Source: Lawsonibacter asaccharolyticus (GTDB lineage Bacteria > Bacillota > Clostridia > Oscillospirales > Oscillospiraceae). Taken from it: DNA of 64,000 bases. The position numbers and the translations under genes were made by a program. Shown here piece after piece: positions 50,204-58,513 of the stretch. Under the pieces are notes generated by a model. It made no database searches. It worked only from the letters and a program-made list of their open reading frames with translations, and was not told the DNA's origin. The stretch is from assembly GCA_003112755.1 (NCBI GenBank), contig BFBT01000001.1:682001-746000 (forward strand), written 5' to 3'. Within the stretch, counting starts at the first letter, position 1; each line of letters opens with the position of its first letter.

Positions 50204-50217
50204 TATAGAGCCTCCTT

Positions 50218-50499
50218 TTAGACCGATTTTGTGATGGTGACGGTATAAACCTTCTGGGCTACCCCGTTTTTCACAGTGATGGTCAGGGTGTTAGCCCCCT
50301 CCGTCCAAGTTGCCGCCGTGCCGTTGTCAACAGGGCTCTCTCCGTTAAGGATGGTCACAGTTGCATCCTCGTCCTCTGGTGTGGCCGTTACAGTGTTTGT
50401 TGCGTTGGTCGTTGTGGCTGTGTACTCCGTCGTATCTGGGTCAAACGTCGGAGTGAGTGTTAGCGCGCCAATCGTCAGCCCCGAGAGGCGCGCGCTTAA
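50218..50499 (-). CDS. Frameshift extension of the capsid protein: Ig/cadherin-like domain
   Basis: A 93-codon open frame with no ATG or ribosome site, in the -1 frame of the capsid gene. It starts directly at the capsid gene's last codons (LSARLSGLTIGALTLTPTFD) and ends at TAA 50218-50220. It encodes a cadherin-like beta-sandwich: LTPTFDPDTTEYTATTTN, then DATVTILNGESPVDNGT and NTLTITVKNGVAQKVYTVTI. The capsid end reads GCG GGG GGT TAA, so GGGGGGT is a canonical X-XXY-YYZ slippery heptamer. A stem AGCGCGC/GCGCGCT follows two bases downstream. Such added domains decorate capsids of several phages. A -1 shift is the best explanation. Confidence 0.75.
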   Translation of the reverse strand, partial: LSARLSGLTIGALTLTPTFDPDTTEYTATTTNATNTVTATPEDEDATVTILNGESPVDNGTAATWTEGANTLTITVKNGVAQKVYTVTITKSV

Positions 50500-51467
50500 C
50501 CCCCCGCCGGTGCGTAAACAGCAAAAGGGAAAGCATTTTCCAGGCCCACGTTATATGCATTGATGGGATTGGGGATCTCCCAGCCTAGCCTCATAACGGC
50601 GCGGAGGGCCACCATGTCGTTCTGCATCAGGTTATACAGGATATTCCCGGTAGTGGGGTCCTGCACCACGCCGCTGTCAAAAATCTTGAAGGTCATATCC
50701 TGCCGAATGGCGTAGACCAGCTGGCTCCAATCGCCTACGATGGCAAGGGATTCCTCCGGATCGTAAGCGCCGTTTACAGGGAAATACATACTCATGCCGT
50801 CCAGTGCGTAGCGGGTATCACCCTGCATGTCGGTCTTGAAGATGGGCTGTCCATTCTTGTCAACCAGGCCGCGCAACTTGGCACGCATCTGGATGGCGGC
50901 CATTACACCATTGGGGATGTAACCGCTCTCTTCTACCTTGGCGATCACGCCGCCCTCGCCCATGATGTCCTTGAAAATATCGCTGGTAGCAGTCACAACA
51001 GCGTTTGCAGTGGTAGCAGAAGGGACCAAGCCATCACGCCAGGAGGTGGGCTTGTCCGTTCCATACAGAATAGCGGCGTCGATGACCTTGCCGAATGCTT
51101 CCTGGAGACGGGGGCGTACTTCACCCCAGATGTCGTAGTCGCTGTCATCCAGCACCGCCTCAGGGATTGGCACGATAACTGCAATCTCCTCGGCGTAGAT
51201 CTTTTTCTTGTCCCATGCCATGTTGGTGGTCTTTTTGAGGGATGCCTTGGAGTCAGACGCTCCAGTCGTAGCCTCGCCGTTCACAAAGTAGGCGGTGGGC
51301 AGTGCGTCCAGCACGTTAAGGGTCTGAGTCTTACTGGTCATGTTTGGCAGCCGTCTGGCCATTCGCAGCACGGCGGACTCCGTTACGGCTCCCTGGATAA
51401 TCTCACGGGTCACGGGTTCAGGAATAAGCCCGGAAAGTTTACTTCTATCAATAATATCAACAGCCAT
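50496..51467 (-). CDS. Major capsid protein
   Basis: A 323-residue HK97-fold protein: AVDIIDRSKLSGLIPEPVTR, SAVLRMARRLPNMTSKTQTL, WDKKKIYAEEIAVIVPIPEA and IPNPINAYNVGLENAFPFAV. It forms the icosahedral shell. AAAGGAG precedes ATG 51467. The stop (TAA 50496-50498) follows a G6 run and is overlapped by the -1 frame extension, giving two likely products of 323 and about 416 residues. The scaffold gene lies just upstream. Confidence 0.9.
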   Translation of the reverse strand: MAVDIIDRSKLSGLIPEPVTREIIQGAVTESAVLRMARRLPNMTSKTQTLNVLDALPTAYFVNGEATTGASDSKASLKKTTNMAWDKKKIYAEEIAVIVPIPEAVLDDSDYDIWGEVRPRLQEAFGKVIDAAILYGTDKPTSWRDGLVPSATTANAVVTATSDIFKDIMGEGGVIAKVEESGYIPNGVMAAIQMRAKLRGLVDKNGQPIFKTDMQGDTRYALDGMSMYFPVNGAYDPEESLAIVGDWSQLVYAIRQDMTFKIFDSGVVQDPTTGNILYNLMQNDMVALRAVMRLGWEIPNPINAYNVGLENAFPFAVYAPAGG

Positions 51468-51480
51468 TTAGGTTCTCCTT

Positions 51481-51981
51481 TCATTTCAGTGCGCCCCGAA
51501 TCAGGGCATTCATCAGGTCGTTTTCTCCTGTTTTGGAGCTTCCGCCACCCACAGGAGCGGTCCAGTCAAAAGTGGTCTTTTTGCGGTCAGCGGTCAGCGC
51601 GTCCACAGCCTGCTCAAAGGTGGTCTTATCGTTCACCATCTTCCCTGCCTTGAAAGCGATAAACTCCGCCTCCTCGCCGGTCAGGCCCTTTTGGGCCAGA
51701 TACAGGTCCCGCTTCAGCTGGTCCCGCTCCGCCTCTGCGGCGGTAAGCCTTCCGGCCAGCGTATCCCGCTCTCCGGTCAGCTTATCCCAGCGTTCTTTCT
51801 CACCAGCCTGACCTTCCTTCCATGTACGGAAAGCGGTCATTTCTTCCTCGCTGGGCATGCCCTTCATGGCTTTTGCAAGCCGTTTGCCAATCAAGGTGTC
51901 AACCTCCGCCTGAGTGAAGGTTTTCTCAGGGGCGGGCTCCGGCGCAGGGGCCGGGGTAGGGTTATTGATAGGTTCGCTCAT
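51481..51981 (-). CDS. Capsid scaffolding protein
   Basis: A 166-residue protein with a Pro-rich start (about 1-20), a coiled coil at about 60-105 and a flexible end ending NDLMNALIRGALK. This is the DUF4355-type scaffold, which guides assembly of the capsid protein encoded 13 bases downstream. Scaffolds leave or are degraded before DNA packaging. Confidence 0.8.
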   Translation of the reverse strand: MSEPINNPTPAPAPEPAPEKTFTQAEVDTLIGKRLAKAMKGMPSEEEMTAFRTWKEGQAGEKERWDKLTGERDTLAGRLTAAEAERDQLKRDLYLAQKGLTGEEAEFIAFKAGKMVNDKTTFEQAVDALTADRKKTTFDWTAPVGGGSSKTGENDLMNALIRGALK

Positions 51982-52043
51982 AAATACCTCCGTTTTTTGT
52001 CAGGGCCGTCGCCCTGCGGTTTTACGCCTCTCGGCAAAATAGA

Positions 52044-52089
52044 AAGAGCCATCAAACCGTTACAGTTCGTAACCGGTTCAATGGCTCTT
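52044..52089 (-). terminator. Long hairpin between head genes
   Basis: Outer stem AAGAGCCAT/ATGGCTCTT with an inner near-perfect AACCGTTAC/GTAACCGGTT stem; on the minus strand it is followed by TCTATTTTG. It separates the portal-minor capsid genes from the scaffold-capsid genes and could set their relative amounts. Confidence 0.7.
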
Positions 52090-52108
52090 GGCTCACAGGC
52101 TCTTGGCT

Positions 52109-52255
52109 CTATGCAATATTCACTTCGATATCGTGCTTACATGCTTTGCATCGGAATGGCATGTTTTGTACCTTCGTATCTGCCCGGATTGGGAAAAGTG
52201 CTTTCCCGCAGTGCGGGCAGCAGTACCACATTCTTCCGTTGATCTTTTTTGTCAT
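52109..52255 (-). CDS. Cysteine-rich KTR-like zinc ribbon, 48 aa
   Basis: ATG 52255 overlaps the previous stop as ATGA. The protein (MTKKINGRMWYCCPHCGKAL ... FRCKACKHDIEVNIA) has two CxxC knuckles spaced as in the small 'cysteine-rich KTR' zinc ribbons found in phages and elements. It probably binds zinc; role unknown. Confidence 0.7.
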   Translation of the reverse strand: MTKKINGRMWYCCPHCGKALFPIRADTKVQNMPFRCKACKHDIEVNIA

Positions 52256-52479
52256 TCGCTTCCCCCGACAATTTCGATGCGTTTAATCTCATCTTCCGTA
52301 AATCCGATCAGCAAACCGTTTTCATTCTCCACATCGAACTCCAGAAACTCATTTCCATCATCGTCAAAGTCGTAATCATACCCATAGAGCTCCCCAATCG
52401 TCATGCGCCCGCTTATGGAAAAAACTTTAATTTTCTTTCCGAAGTAAATCTCAGGATTTTCAATTATCATTTTTTCCAC
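52252..52479 (-). CDS. Acidic small protein after the toxin-like minor capsid gene
   Basis: A 75-residue protein: EKMIIENPEIYFGKKIKVFS, IGELYGYDYDFDDDGNEFLE, ending in RIEIVGGSE. Strongly acidic with a beta-rich pattern. It overlaps the upstream gene by 13 bases and is followed by a zinc ribbon. The position after a protein with a toxin-like end suggests an immunity partner; this is inference. Confidence 0.6.
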   Translation of the reverse strand: MEKMIIENPEIYFGKKIKVFSISGRMTIGELYGYDYDFDDDGNEFLEFDVENENGLLIGFTEDEIKRIEIVGGSE

Positions 52480-54029
52480 CTCCCCGAAAATGGGACACCA
52501 TGAGTGCCGCTTTTACTGTAGTGGATTTTGATGCTTCTTGCAATCATTATATCACCATTTCTGTTGATCGTATAGCCAATTTCTTTTCCAGCATCAATAA
52601 TTTCTGTGTTTTTCCACTTTTTAAAATCATCTGTAAGATTGATTTTCCCGCTACCTGCCTTTGCGTTTATGATGGCTTGTAACTCCTCCATAGAAACCGT
52701 TATTACACTTCTACCCGGTATAGCCATACCAGCCATATGCCGCGCTTGTTTCTCTGGATTGATTTCCAACGGATACCCACCGCTTTGGATTGCCTGCCTG
52801 ATCGGTGCTTCCGCATCGCGCTGTATTTTGAGGGCTGAAGCCATTTGCTCAGATGCCACATCGGTATAGGTAACTTTCATCCGCTCCCGCTGCAACGGCA
52901 GCCCCGCGGCCTCGCTGAACGACTTGTATTCTGCGTTTAGCCGCCGAATGCGGGCTGTCACCGCTTGGGCGTCCTCTTTCAACCCTGCGGCCTTGTATGC
53001 CGCCTGTTCCCGCTTCAGCCTGCGGACGGTCCGCTCAATTTGCCTCTGCTTCTGGGTAGCCTCATAGGCTGTATAGTGCTTACCCTCAAAGTCCACGTCG
53101 TGGCCGTCGTCAATGTGGACCAGCTGTTCGTCTGTGTATGTGCGCTCCATCACACCATCCACAAAGGCCGTCCTAATATGGCGGCAGTTTGCTCCTTCCA
53201 AGCCGTCCACATAGCCCAGGCCACACACCTCGTAGATGTTCGGATACTTGTCACCGGCTCTGACAGAGTACACACGGCCTTGCCATGCCTTGTGATTCTG
53301 CCATCCAACGCCCTTGTCCCGGGCTCCGATGTGAGCTGATATCTCAAAGTATGGTGTCTCCAGATATTCCGCGCTCTGCTCCGTGTACTTGGCACAGATC
53401 TGGGATACGCCTGTCATCACTGCACGGCGGGCAGCCACGTCGATATGGTCACGGTGGCCGCTCTCATAGTCCACCATGCGGAGTCCGCTGTCTGCAAGCT
53501 GCTTGACGGCGCTCTTGATAGCCTGATTATAGGATATAGCCCCGCTCATGATCTGCATCTCCGCGCTGTCCAGCGCCCACTGGTAAGCCCTTGCATAGGG
53601 CAGCATGGTTCGCCCGTTGTCCAACAGAAAGCCCATGGAGCGGGTCAGGTTTTGCAGTTCTTTCCGGGTCTGCTCATAGATGGCCCAGGTATCCTCTACG
53701 CTCACCATCGTCTCTGGCTTGGTCACGCCTGCCAGATCAATGAGGTCGGTATAATATCGCTGGTTCCGCTCCACCACCTCGTCCAACAGCTTGTCCAGCT
53801 GCTTCCGTGAGAGATTGGAGGTTCGCTGGATGGCTTTCTCAATATCGCCCAGGTCGATACCGTGGGAGCGTAGCGCTCGGATATCCTGTACCGCCACTTC
53901 GTTCAGCTCACCGGCGATTTTCAGGCGGGAACAAATTTCATCCAGAAGTTTCAGTTCAAGGGAGCGGTACAGCTCCGCCAGCTCTTCCGGGAGGGAGTCT
54001 AATAGTTCTGGAGTGAAGGGATATTTCAT
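52467..54029 (-). CDS. Phage minor capsid protein 2 with polymorphic-toxin-like C-terminus
   Basis: A 520-residue head protein. The first 390 residues fit phage minor capsid protein 2: DLIDLAGVTKPETMVSVEDT, HRDHIDVAARRAVMTGVSQI and GLGYVDGLEGANCRHI. The last 60 residues (KINLTDDFKKWKNTEIIDAG ... IHYSKSGTHGVPFSGRWKK) look like the type-50 polymorphic toxin end, including the H-Y-S-K-x-G-T-H motif. It overlaps the portal gene by 4 bases, and the small acidic gene follows. The toxic activity is not shown; such ends are seen on phage head proteins. Confidence 0.75.
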   Translation of the reverse strand: MKYPFTPELLDSLPEELAELYRSLELKLLDEICSRLKIAGELNEVAVQDIRALRSHGIDLGDIEKAIQRTSNLSRKQLDKLLDEVVERNQRYYTDLIDLAGVTKPETMVSVEDTWAIYEQTRKELQNLTRSMGFLLDNGRTMLPYARAYQWALDSAEMQIMSGAISYNQAIKSAVKQLADSGLRMVDYESGHRDHIDVAARRAVMTGVSQICAKYTEQSAEYLETPYFEISAHIGARDKGVGWQNHKAWQGRVYSVRAGDKYPNIYEVCGLGYVDGLEGANCRHIRTAFVDGVMERTYTDEQLVHIDDGHDVDFEGKHYTAYEATQKQRQIERTVRRLKREQAAYKAAGLKEDAQAVTARIRRLNAEYKSFSEAAGLPLQRERMKVTYTDVASEQMASALKIQRDAEAPIRQAIQSGGYPLEINPEKQARHMAGMAIPGRSVITVSMEELQAIINAKAGSGKINLTDDFKKWKNTEIIDAGKEIGYTINRNGDIMIARSIKIHYSKSGTHGVPFSGRWKK

Positions 54030-55447
54030 TCAATCTCCTCTTCCTCCTCGTCCGTCATATCCTCCATCTTGGGGAGCATCTTCTTTGCTGTGGCCTCGTC
54101 CTCGTTATACCACTTCATGCGGTATTCCCACGGATTCATGATGCCCGCCGCAAGGTCTTGGCGGTCGTTGTTCCGTTCAGTCGTCTTGTCCTCGATGATG
54201 GAATCATCGAAGTCAATGGTGACCTCTGCATCCTCATTCAGCCCCGCCCCCATTGCCGTGTTGCCGAGGTGGAGAATGATCCGGCACAGCTCCTTGATGG
54301 CGCTCTCCAAGATAATTTCGTGCTTCTTGATGGTGCGGAACATGGTGGAATTCTCGCTGATGACCTGGGTGGCGGTGGTGATGTTCCCGCCGTCAAATCG
54401 GTAGTAGGTCTCGCCAAATCCGCACTTGCTGGACAGCAGATTAAGCTGGGTCTGCACTCCCTGAGTGTGTTCCGACGTTCGGAGTTTCATATCAATGGGC
54501 TGGATGGCGGCTCCGCTCTCGATATCCTCCGGCAACACATAATAGGCAAGATCATCAGGGTCAAAGACAGGCTCACCATCCAAATACTGCTGGGCGGACG
54601 GCTTGACCATCACCCGTTTTTTCCCAAGTACAAACTCATTGACGTAGCTGTCAAAGGCAATATCCACGCCCTTCATGCTGTCGATAGCGTTGGCGTAGAC
54701 CGAAATCCCGAGTGGGATGGAGTAATCGAAGTTGTTGGCGATATTGGGCCGGTCAATGACGAATTGCCGCCGGTTACTTCCGGTGTGAACCACGGGCGGC
54801 ACCCTCTCAAATCCCTGCACCGATGCCATCGGCACCTCAGCATCCACGTTCTGGTTGCGGTATGTATACAGCCGGTTCTCAATGTCATACAGGCCGTTGA
54901 CCTTCCTGTGGATTTGCAGGTAGCAGTAATCGTCCCCATTGACATTGACGATATTGTCAAAGGCACACTCGGTAATAATGCCGTTCTGCCAGGCCAGGGG
55001 CCAGATATGCTCCACCGTCACATAGTCGATGATGATATCTGTGGCGCTTCCGGGAACGGGCCCCGCCTCGGTGAACCCCATGCCAACCACGCGGGGGATA
55101 AAAGCCACCGTGCCAAGAGCGAAGGCCATTTCCTGCATCTCGTTTGAGCGCACCCGGAAATTGTTCTCTTCCAGCACCCGGTCAATAAACTCCTGCTCTT
55201 TCGTTCCGTCCAGGGTAATTTCAACCCGCTCATTCATCAGGAGATTTGCCCAGTCCTCCGGGATCTTCTTCCCCATGTTGAGCGTGTACCGCTTGCACCG
55301 CACAATCCCGGCCCCATTGCGCACCCGGTAACGATGAAATCCCTTCACGTCGCCCTCATACCAGGACTTCCACTCCTGGACCTTACCGTAAAATCCCTCG
55401 TTGATGGTGGCAAAGCCCAATGATTTCAGTTTGTCTATGATGGTCAT
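54026..55447 (-). CDS. Portal protein
   Basis: A 473-residue protein of the SPP1 gp6-like type: IINEGFYGKVQEWKSWYEGD-like start, PLAWQNGIITECAFDNIV, FDYSIPLGISVYANAIDSMK, DGGNITTATQVISENSTMF and an acidic end. It forms the dodecameric ring at one vertex through which DNA enters and leaves. It overlaps the terminase gene by 4 bases and the minor capsid gene by 4. Confidence 0.88.
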   Translation of the reverse strand: MTIIDKLKSLGFATINEGFYGKVQEWKSWYEGDVKGFHRYRVRNGAGIVRCKRYTLNMGKKIPEDWANLLMNERVEITLDGTKEQEFIDRVLEENNFRVRSNEMQEMAFALGTVAFIPRVVGMGFTEAGPVPGSATDIIIDYVTVEHIWPLAWQNGIITECAFDNIVNVNGDDYCYLQIHRKVNGLYDIENRLYTYRNQNVDAEVPMASVQGFERVPPVVHTGSNRRQFVIDRPNIANNFDYSIPLGISVYANAIDSMKGVDIAFDSYVNEFVLGKKRVMVKPSAQQYLDGEPVFDPDDLAYYVLPEDIESGAAIQPIDMKLRTSEHTQGVQTQLNLLSSKCGFGETYYRFDGGNITTATQVISENSTMFRTIKKHEIILESAIKELCRIILHLGNTAMGAGLNEDAEVTIDFDDSIIEDKTTERNNDRQDLAAGIMNPWEYRMKWYNEDEATAKKMLPKMEDMTDEEEEEIE

Positions 55448-56682
55448 GCTATCACTCCCATGCGCCTGAATACCCGCTCCAGGGCGTACCGTGTTGCATC
55501 TATGGCGTGGTTATTTGCATCGGGGTATCCGCTGATGATCTCTCCGTCCTTGTCCCGCTCATACTCGTAACTCACAAATTCACGCGCCGCATTTGGCGTT
55601 CTTCTGCGGTCTATAACGATCTTCCGCCGCTGGAGCCATTTCATTCCGTACTCCACGCTCCCAGGCCCCTTGATGGCCTCCTTTGCAGGCAGGCCCATGG
55701 CCCGGTAGTCCGCCGCCGACTTCGGCTCAGCACTGTCGCAGGTGATATAGGCGTCGGTGTACCCCTTCTCCTTTATCTTCTGCCCGCTGGCGTCGTTGGT
55801 CAGCTTGTTCTCATAAATTTCATCCACCAAATATATCGTCTCACGCGCTCTGTCGTAGTGGACCCGGACAAACGCAAATGGGTCAGGGAACCATCCCCAG
55901 TCTACGCCCTGGTAGATATGGTCAAAGGACGCCACTTCCGCGTCCGTGATGTCCCGCAGTTCCAGATTGTCGAACACATTCCCCCCAGTGCCCACCGGGA
56001 TGCCGAGGTACTCGTGCTGATAGGCCCGCTCATCCACCGCTCTCAGGTGCTCGGCTTCCGCCAGAAACTGCGTCCCAAGCCACTCTGGCGGGGCCTCCAG
56101 GTATGTACTCTTGTGGCACAGCCTGTCTGCCCTCTCTTCCAAGCTGTCCTTGTTGGCCCAGTTATCTTGACTGGTGGGTGGGTTGTAGCTCTCAAAGTTC
56201 CAGAACTTAGATCCGCCACGCATGGTTGATTGTAGGATGGTGCGAATCTCTGCCCGGCCTGCAAATTGATCTTTCTCCTCAAAATGTGTTACGGCAATAT
56301 ATCCAAAAGGCACTTTGATAGATTTTATTTTCATGGGATCATCAGCGCCCCGGAACATAATCTTTTGTCCGGTAGGCCGATAAATCAGCTCCATAGGCTG
56401 CACCTTTGCATCCCAGTAGGCCGCCATGCCCAGCTCTCCGATTGCCCAAAGATACTGAGCATATACGCTGTCCCGAATTGTGTTTGCCACCTTACGCAAC
56501 ACCAGAGCATGGGTATTGGGATTGTTCAGTAGGATGAGTGGTACGAGCAGGGACACGCAGGAAGATTTAAGCGAGCCTCGGCCACCAGACAAATCATAGT
56601 GTGTGTGTCCGTGTTGGAATACGTCCCGAGCCAGTATATGGAATGACGGGCCAAGAATGGATGATAAACGAACCTCAGACAT
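55444..56682 (-). CDS. terL: Terminase large subunit (PBSX type)
   Basis: A 412-residue packaging motor. Walker A-like GGRGSLKS at 33-40, a following ATPase block (VLRKVANTIRDSVYAQYLWA, FGYIAVTHFEEKDQF) and a C-terminal nuclease with VDWGWFPDPFAF, CDSAEPKS and NNHAIDATRYA, which supply acidic metal ligands. It cuts and packages phage DNA with the small subunit and portal. It overlaps the small subunit gene by 8 bases. Confidence 0.9.
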   Translation of the reverse strand: MSEVRLSSILGPSFHILARDVFQHGHTHYDLSGGRGSLKSSCVSLLVPLILLNNPNTHALVLRKVANTIRDSVYAQYLWAIGELGMAAYWDAKVQPMELIYRPTGQKIMFRGADDPMKIKSIKVPFGYIAVTHFEEKDQFAGRAEIRTILQSTMRGGSKFWNFESYNPPTSQDNWANKDSLEERADRLCHKSTYLEAPPEWLGTQFLAEAEHLRAVDERAYQHEYLGIPVGTGGNVFDNLELRDITDAEVASFDHIYQGVDWGWFPDPFAFVRVHYDRARETIYLVDEIYENKLTNDASGQKIKEKGYTDAYITCDSAEPKSAADYRAMGLPAKEAIKGPGSVEYGMKWLQRRKIVIDRRRTPNAAREFVSYEYERDKDGEIISGYPDANNHAIDATRYALERVFRRMGVIA

Positions 56683-57022
56683 CTATGACCACCTTGACTT
56701 CCATATCCTCACTTGTTTTTTCGATGGGCTTGTCCCTCCACCTGTCCGGTCTTCGGTTCTTCAGCCAAAAAATCTGTGCTGTGGTGTTACCATCCAATGC
56801 AGATGCCAACAAAGCGTTTTCAACCTGGTAGTCAACGACTTCTTTTCCTTTTTTTAGGGCCTCACAAATCTCACTATGAGCATTTTTCCACTCATATAAT
56901 GTTTTTGCAGTAATCCCCATATTGTGGGCGATCTGTTCAACTGTCAGCCCGTCTCGTGCCCATCCTTCAAGCAGCAGAAGCCCATCCGGCTCCAGCCACC
57001 GTTGATATTTGCCTTTCGCCAC
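56675..57022 (-). CDS. terS: Terminase small subunit
   Basis: A 115-residue protein with an N-terminal helix-turn-helix (GLTVEQIAHNMGITAKTLYE) and a helical end with VENALLASALDGNTTAQIFW and LKNRRPDRWRDK, typical of small terminase subunits that recognise packaging DNA. GTG 57022 is preferred with AAAGGTGGTGAG ahead; a TTG at 57064 would add 14 residues. It lies beside a structured non-coding stretch. Confidence 0.8.
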   Translation of the reverse strand: MAKGKYQRWLEPDGLLLLEGWARDGLTVEQIAHNMGITAKTLYEWKNAHSEICEALKKGKEVVDYQVENALLASALDGNTTAQIFWLKNRRPDRWRDKPIEKTSEDMEVKVVIDV

Positions 57023-57064
57023 AATGGGCTCACCACCTTTCGGTCCCGTCCCCGTCTCGTGCAA

Positions 57065-57490
57065 CAGGGCGCGGTATATATACCCCTTTTGGGGTATGCT
57101 GCGGGTTTGGTCAGGCTTTCCGCGGGCCTGTTCGCCCCTGCGCTGGATTCCTCCAACACTTTAACCGGCTGGCCGCCGGGGCCTTTGTCTCACCAGAGAT
57201 AGATACAAGTTATTGCCTGCATCACATTCACGCGGAATCGAACCGCGCTCCCTTCGCTCCAGCCCTCTGCCATTGATACGGATTCGAACCGTCCTTTTGG
57301 TGCCACCGCCCGCCTCATGCGGCGAGGAGAGGCATATATTCCCGGCAGCAGGAGGCCGACTGCCGGGTGTAGGAAGGAGAAAGAGATAGGGAGCACAGGG
57401 TATGCCCCCATGCTCCCATTGTCGCATACTATGAAGTTTCTCCTCCCACTTTTGTGGGCGGTTATCTTCCTTGTTTTGAGATGATTAAAG
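57065..57490. other. Structured non-coding stretch beside terminase
   Basis: About 425 bases without a convincing gene. Strong stems: CCCGGCAG/CTGCCGGG at 57341-57367 and GGGAGCA/TGCTCCC with an inner GGG/CCC at 57389-57417. On the minus strand two T-arm-like elements (CGCGG TTCGATT CCGCG near 57232-57248, and ACGG TTCGAAT CCGT near 57278-57293) occur, but no full tRNA. Possible packaging (cos/pac) region or structured RNA. Confidence 0.5.
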
Positions 57491-57491
57491 G

Positions 57492-57722
57492 TTAAATTCT
57501 GTGTACAAACGGGAAATTTGTCCTCCCCAACAAATAGTCTGTGCTGACCCCATAATAGTCTGCGATCTTGTATAAGGCATCCATAGATGGTTCCACTTCT
57601 CCTCGCTCGTACCTCCTTAACATATCAGGATGAAGCCCCATCAGTTGCGATGTAACTGTCATGCTCCTTACTGGCCGCATAGACTCTCTCATTCTCCTCA
57701 GCCTCTCCGGGAACTCGTTCAA
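57492..57722 (-). CDS. XRE-family helix-turn-helix regulator, 76 aa
   Basis: A compact Cro/C1-type protein: FPERLRRMRESMRPVRSMTV, then HPDMLRRYERGEVEPSMDAL and YKIADYYGVSTDYLLGRTN. The last motif is typical of the fifth helix of the family. It overlaps the upstream gene by 4 bases. It may regulate late genes, given its place just ahead of the terminase. Confidence 0.85.
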   Translation of the reverse strand: MNEFPERLRRMRESMRPVRSMTVTSQLMGLHPDMLRRYERGEVEPSMDALYKIADYYGVSTDYLLGRTNFPFVHRI

Positions 57723-58081
57723 GGGCTATCCCTCCTCGCCCTGGGAGTATAGATTCGATTGGCAGTGCTCTTCTCAGCTTTCCGCACATCACCCAGGAGT
57801 CGTTCAAGGCTTTTGATTGTTGGGCGGTTTTGGTCTATCCAATCAAGCACCGGGGCCGTCTCACTCATAGTGTCTTTTGCAGCCCGTCTTTTCTGGCGAA
57901 CTCCTCTCAGCTCCTTCGATAGACGAGCAAAGTCGTGATAGTCATGATCCTGAAGCTCCAAGCTATGTAGGATATCCTGAGTCTCATTATTTGCTTCCTG
58001 CTCGTTCACTTCGGACATATGGTATCGTTGCTCGGTTTCTCGTAGATAGGAGAGAAATGTTTCTATTCCTTGGCTGGTCAA
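57719..58081 (-). CDS. Conserved helical early phage protein, 120 aa
   Basis: A helical protein: SQGIETFLSYLRETEQRYHM, ANNETQDILHSLELQDHDYH and RPTIKSLERLLGDVRKAEK. Charged and probably coiled. It lies 3 bases after the diphosphohydrolase gene and 4 bases into the regulator gene. Family resembles small proteins common in Clostridia prophages; function unknown. Confidence 0.65.
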   Translation of the reverse strand: MTSQGIETFLSYLRETEQRYHMSEVNEQEANNETQDILHSLELQDHDYHDFARLSKELRGVRQKRRAAKDTMSETAPVLDWIDQNRPTIKSLERLLGDVRKAEKSTANRIYTPRARRDSP

Positions 58082-58084
58082 AGG

Positions 58085-58438
58085 CTATCCCTCCTCATGC
58101 TGTCCGCCCTCCCCGTCGTGGATGGAGCCCTCCATCTCAATCAGAAACGCGGCATTACAAGCCAAATGCCACAAGTGAGGCAGGCCGCTTTCCTGATCGC
58201 ACTTCTCCCCCTTGAGATAGGCCAGCCAGTGCCGGTAGAGTGCATCCCGGTAACGTTGCGGCTCCACCTGCCGCCAGTTCTCTGGGTCGTGATACTTTGC
58301 GTTCCCGTACATACGGACCGCCGTCACAGCGTCGATTAGACTAACAGGAGTAAGCGTGGGGCGAGGCTTCCCTGCGTCTGCTTTGGCTTGCTGGTCATCT
58401 TCATGTTCCCATGTACTGGTAATGATAACTTCGCTCAT
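58085..58438 (-). CDS. dATP/dGTP diphosphohydrolase-type (DUF5664) protein
   Basis: A 117-residue protein: KPRPTLTPVSLIDAVTAVRM, GNAKYHDPENWRQVEPQRYR and a helix with HLWHLACNAAFLIEME. These match the DUF5664 family, named dATP/dGTP diphosphohydrolase, an all-alpha nucleotide hydrolase with Glu/Asp/His residues. Related phage enzymes alter nucleotide pools. ATG 58438 has GGAGG 7 bases ahead. No PurZ or special polymerase is seen in the window, so a modified-base pathway is not shown. Confidence 0.75.
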   Translation of the reverse strand: MSEVIITSTWEHEDDQQAKADAGKPRPTLTPVSLIDAVTAVRMYGNAKYHDPENWRQVEPQRYRDALYRHWLAYLKGEKCDQESGLPHLWHLACNAAFLIEMEGSIHDGEGGQHEEG

Positions 58439-58513
58439 TCCGCACCTCCGATTATCTCGTCCATGGCTTGTCTCCTCCCATTGTTTCACTCCATTGTTTC
58501 ACTTTTGTACCTC

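Noticed and set aside
57230..57300. Two tRNA-like T-arms on the minus strand, suggesting phage tRNAs
   Set aside because: Neither has matching acceptor ends or a plausible anticodon arm at the right distance, so no full tRNA can be built.
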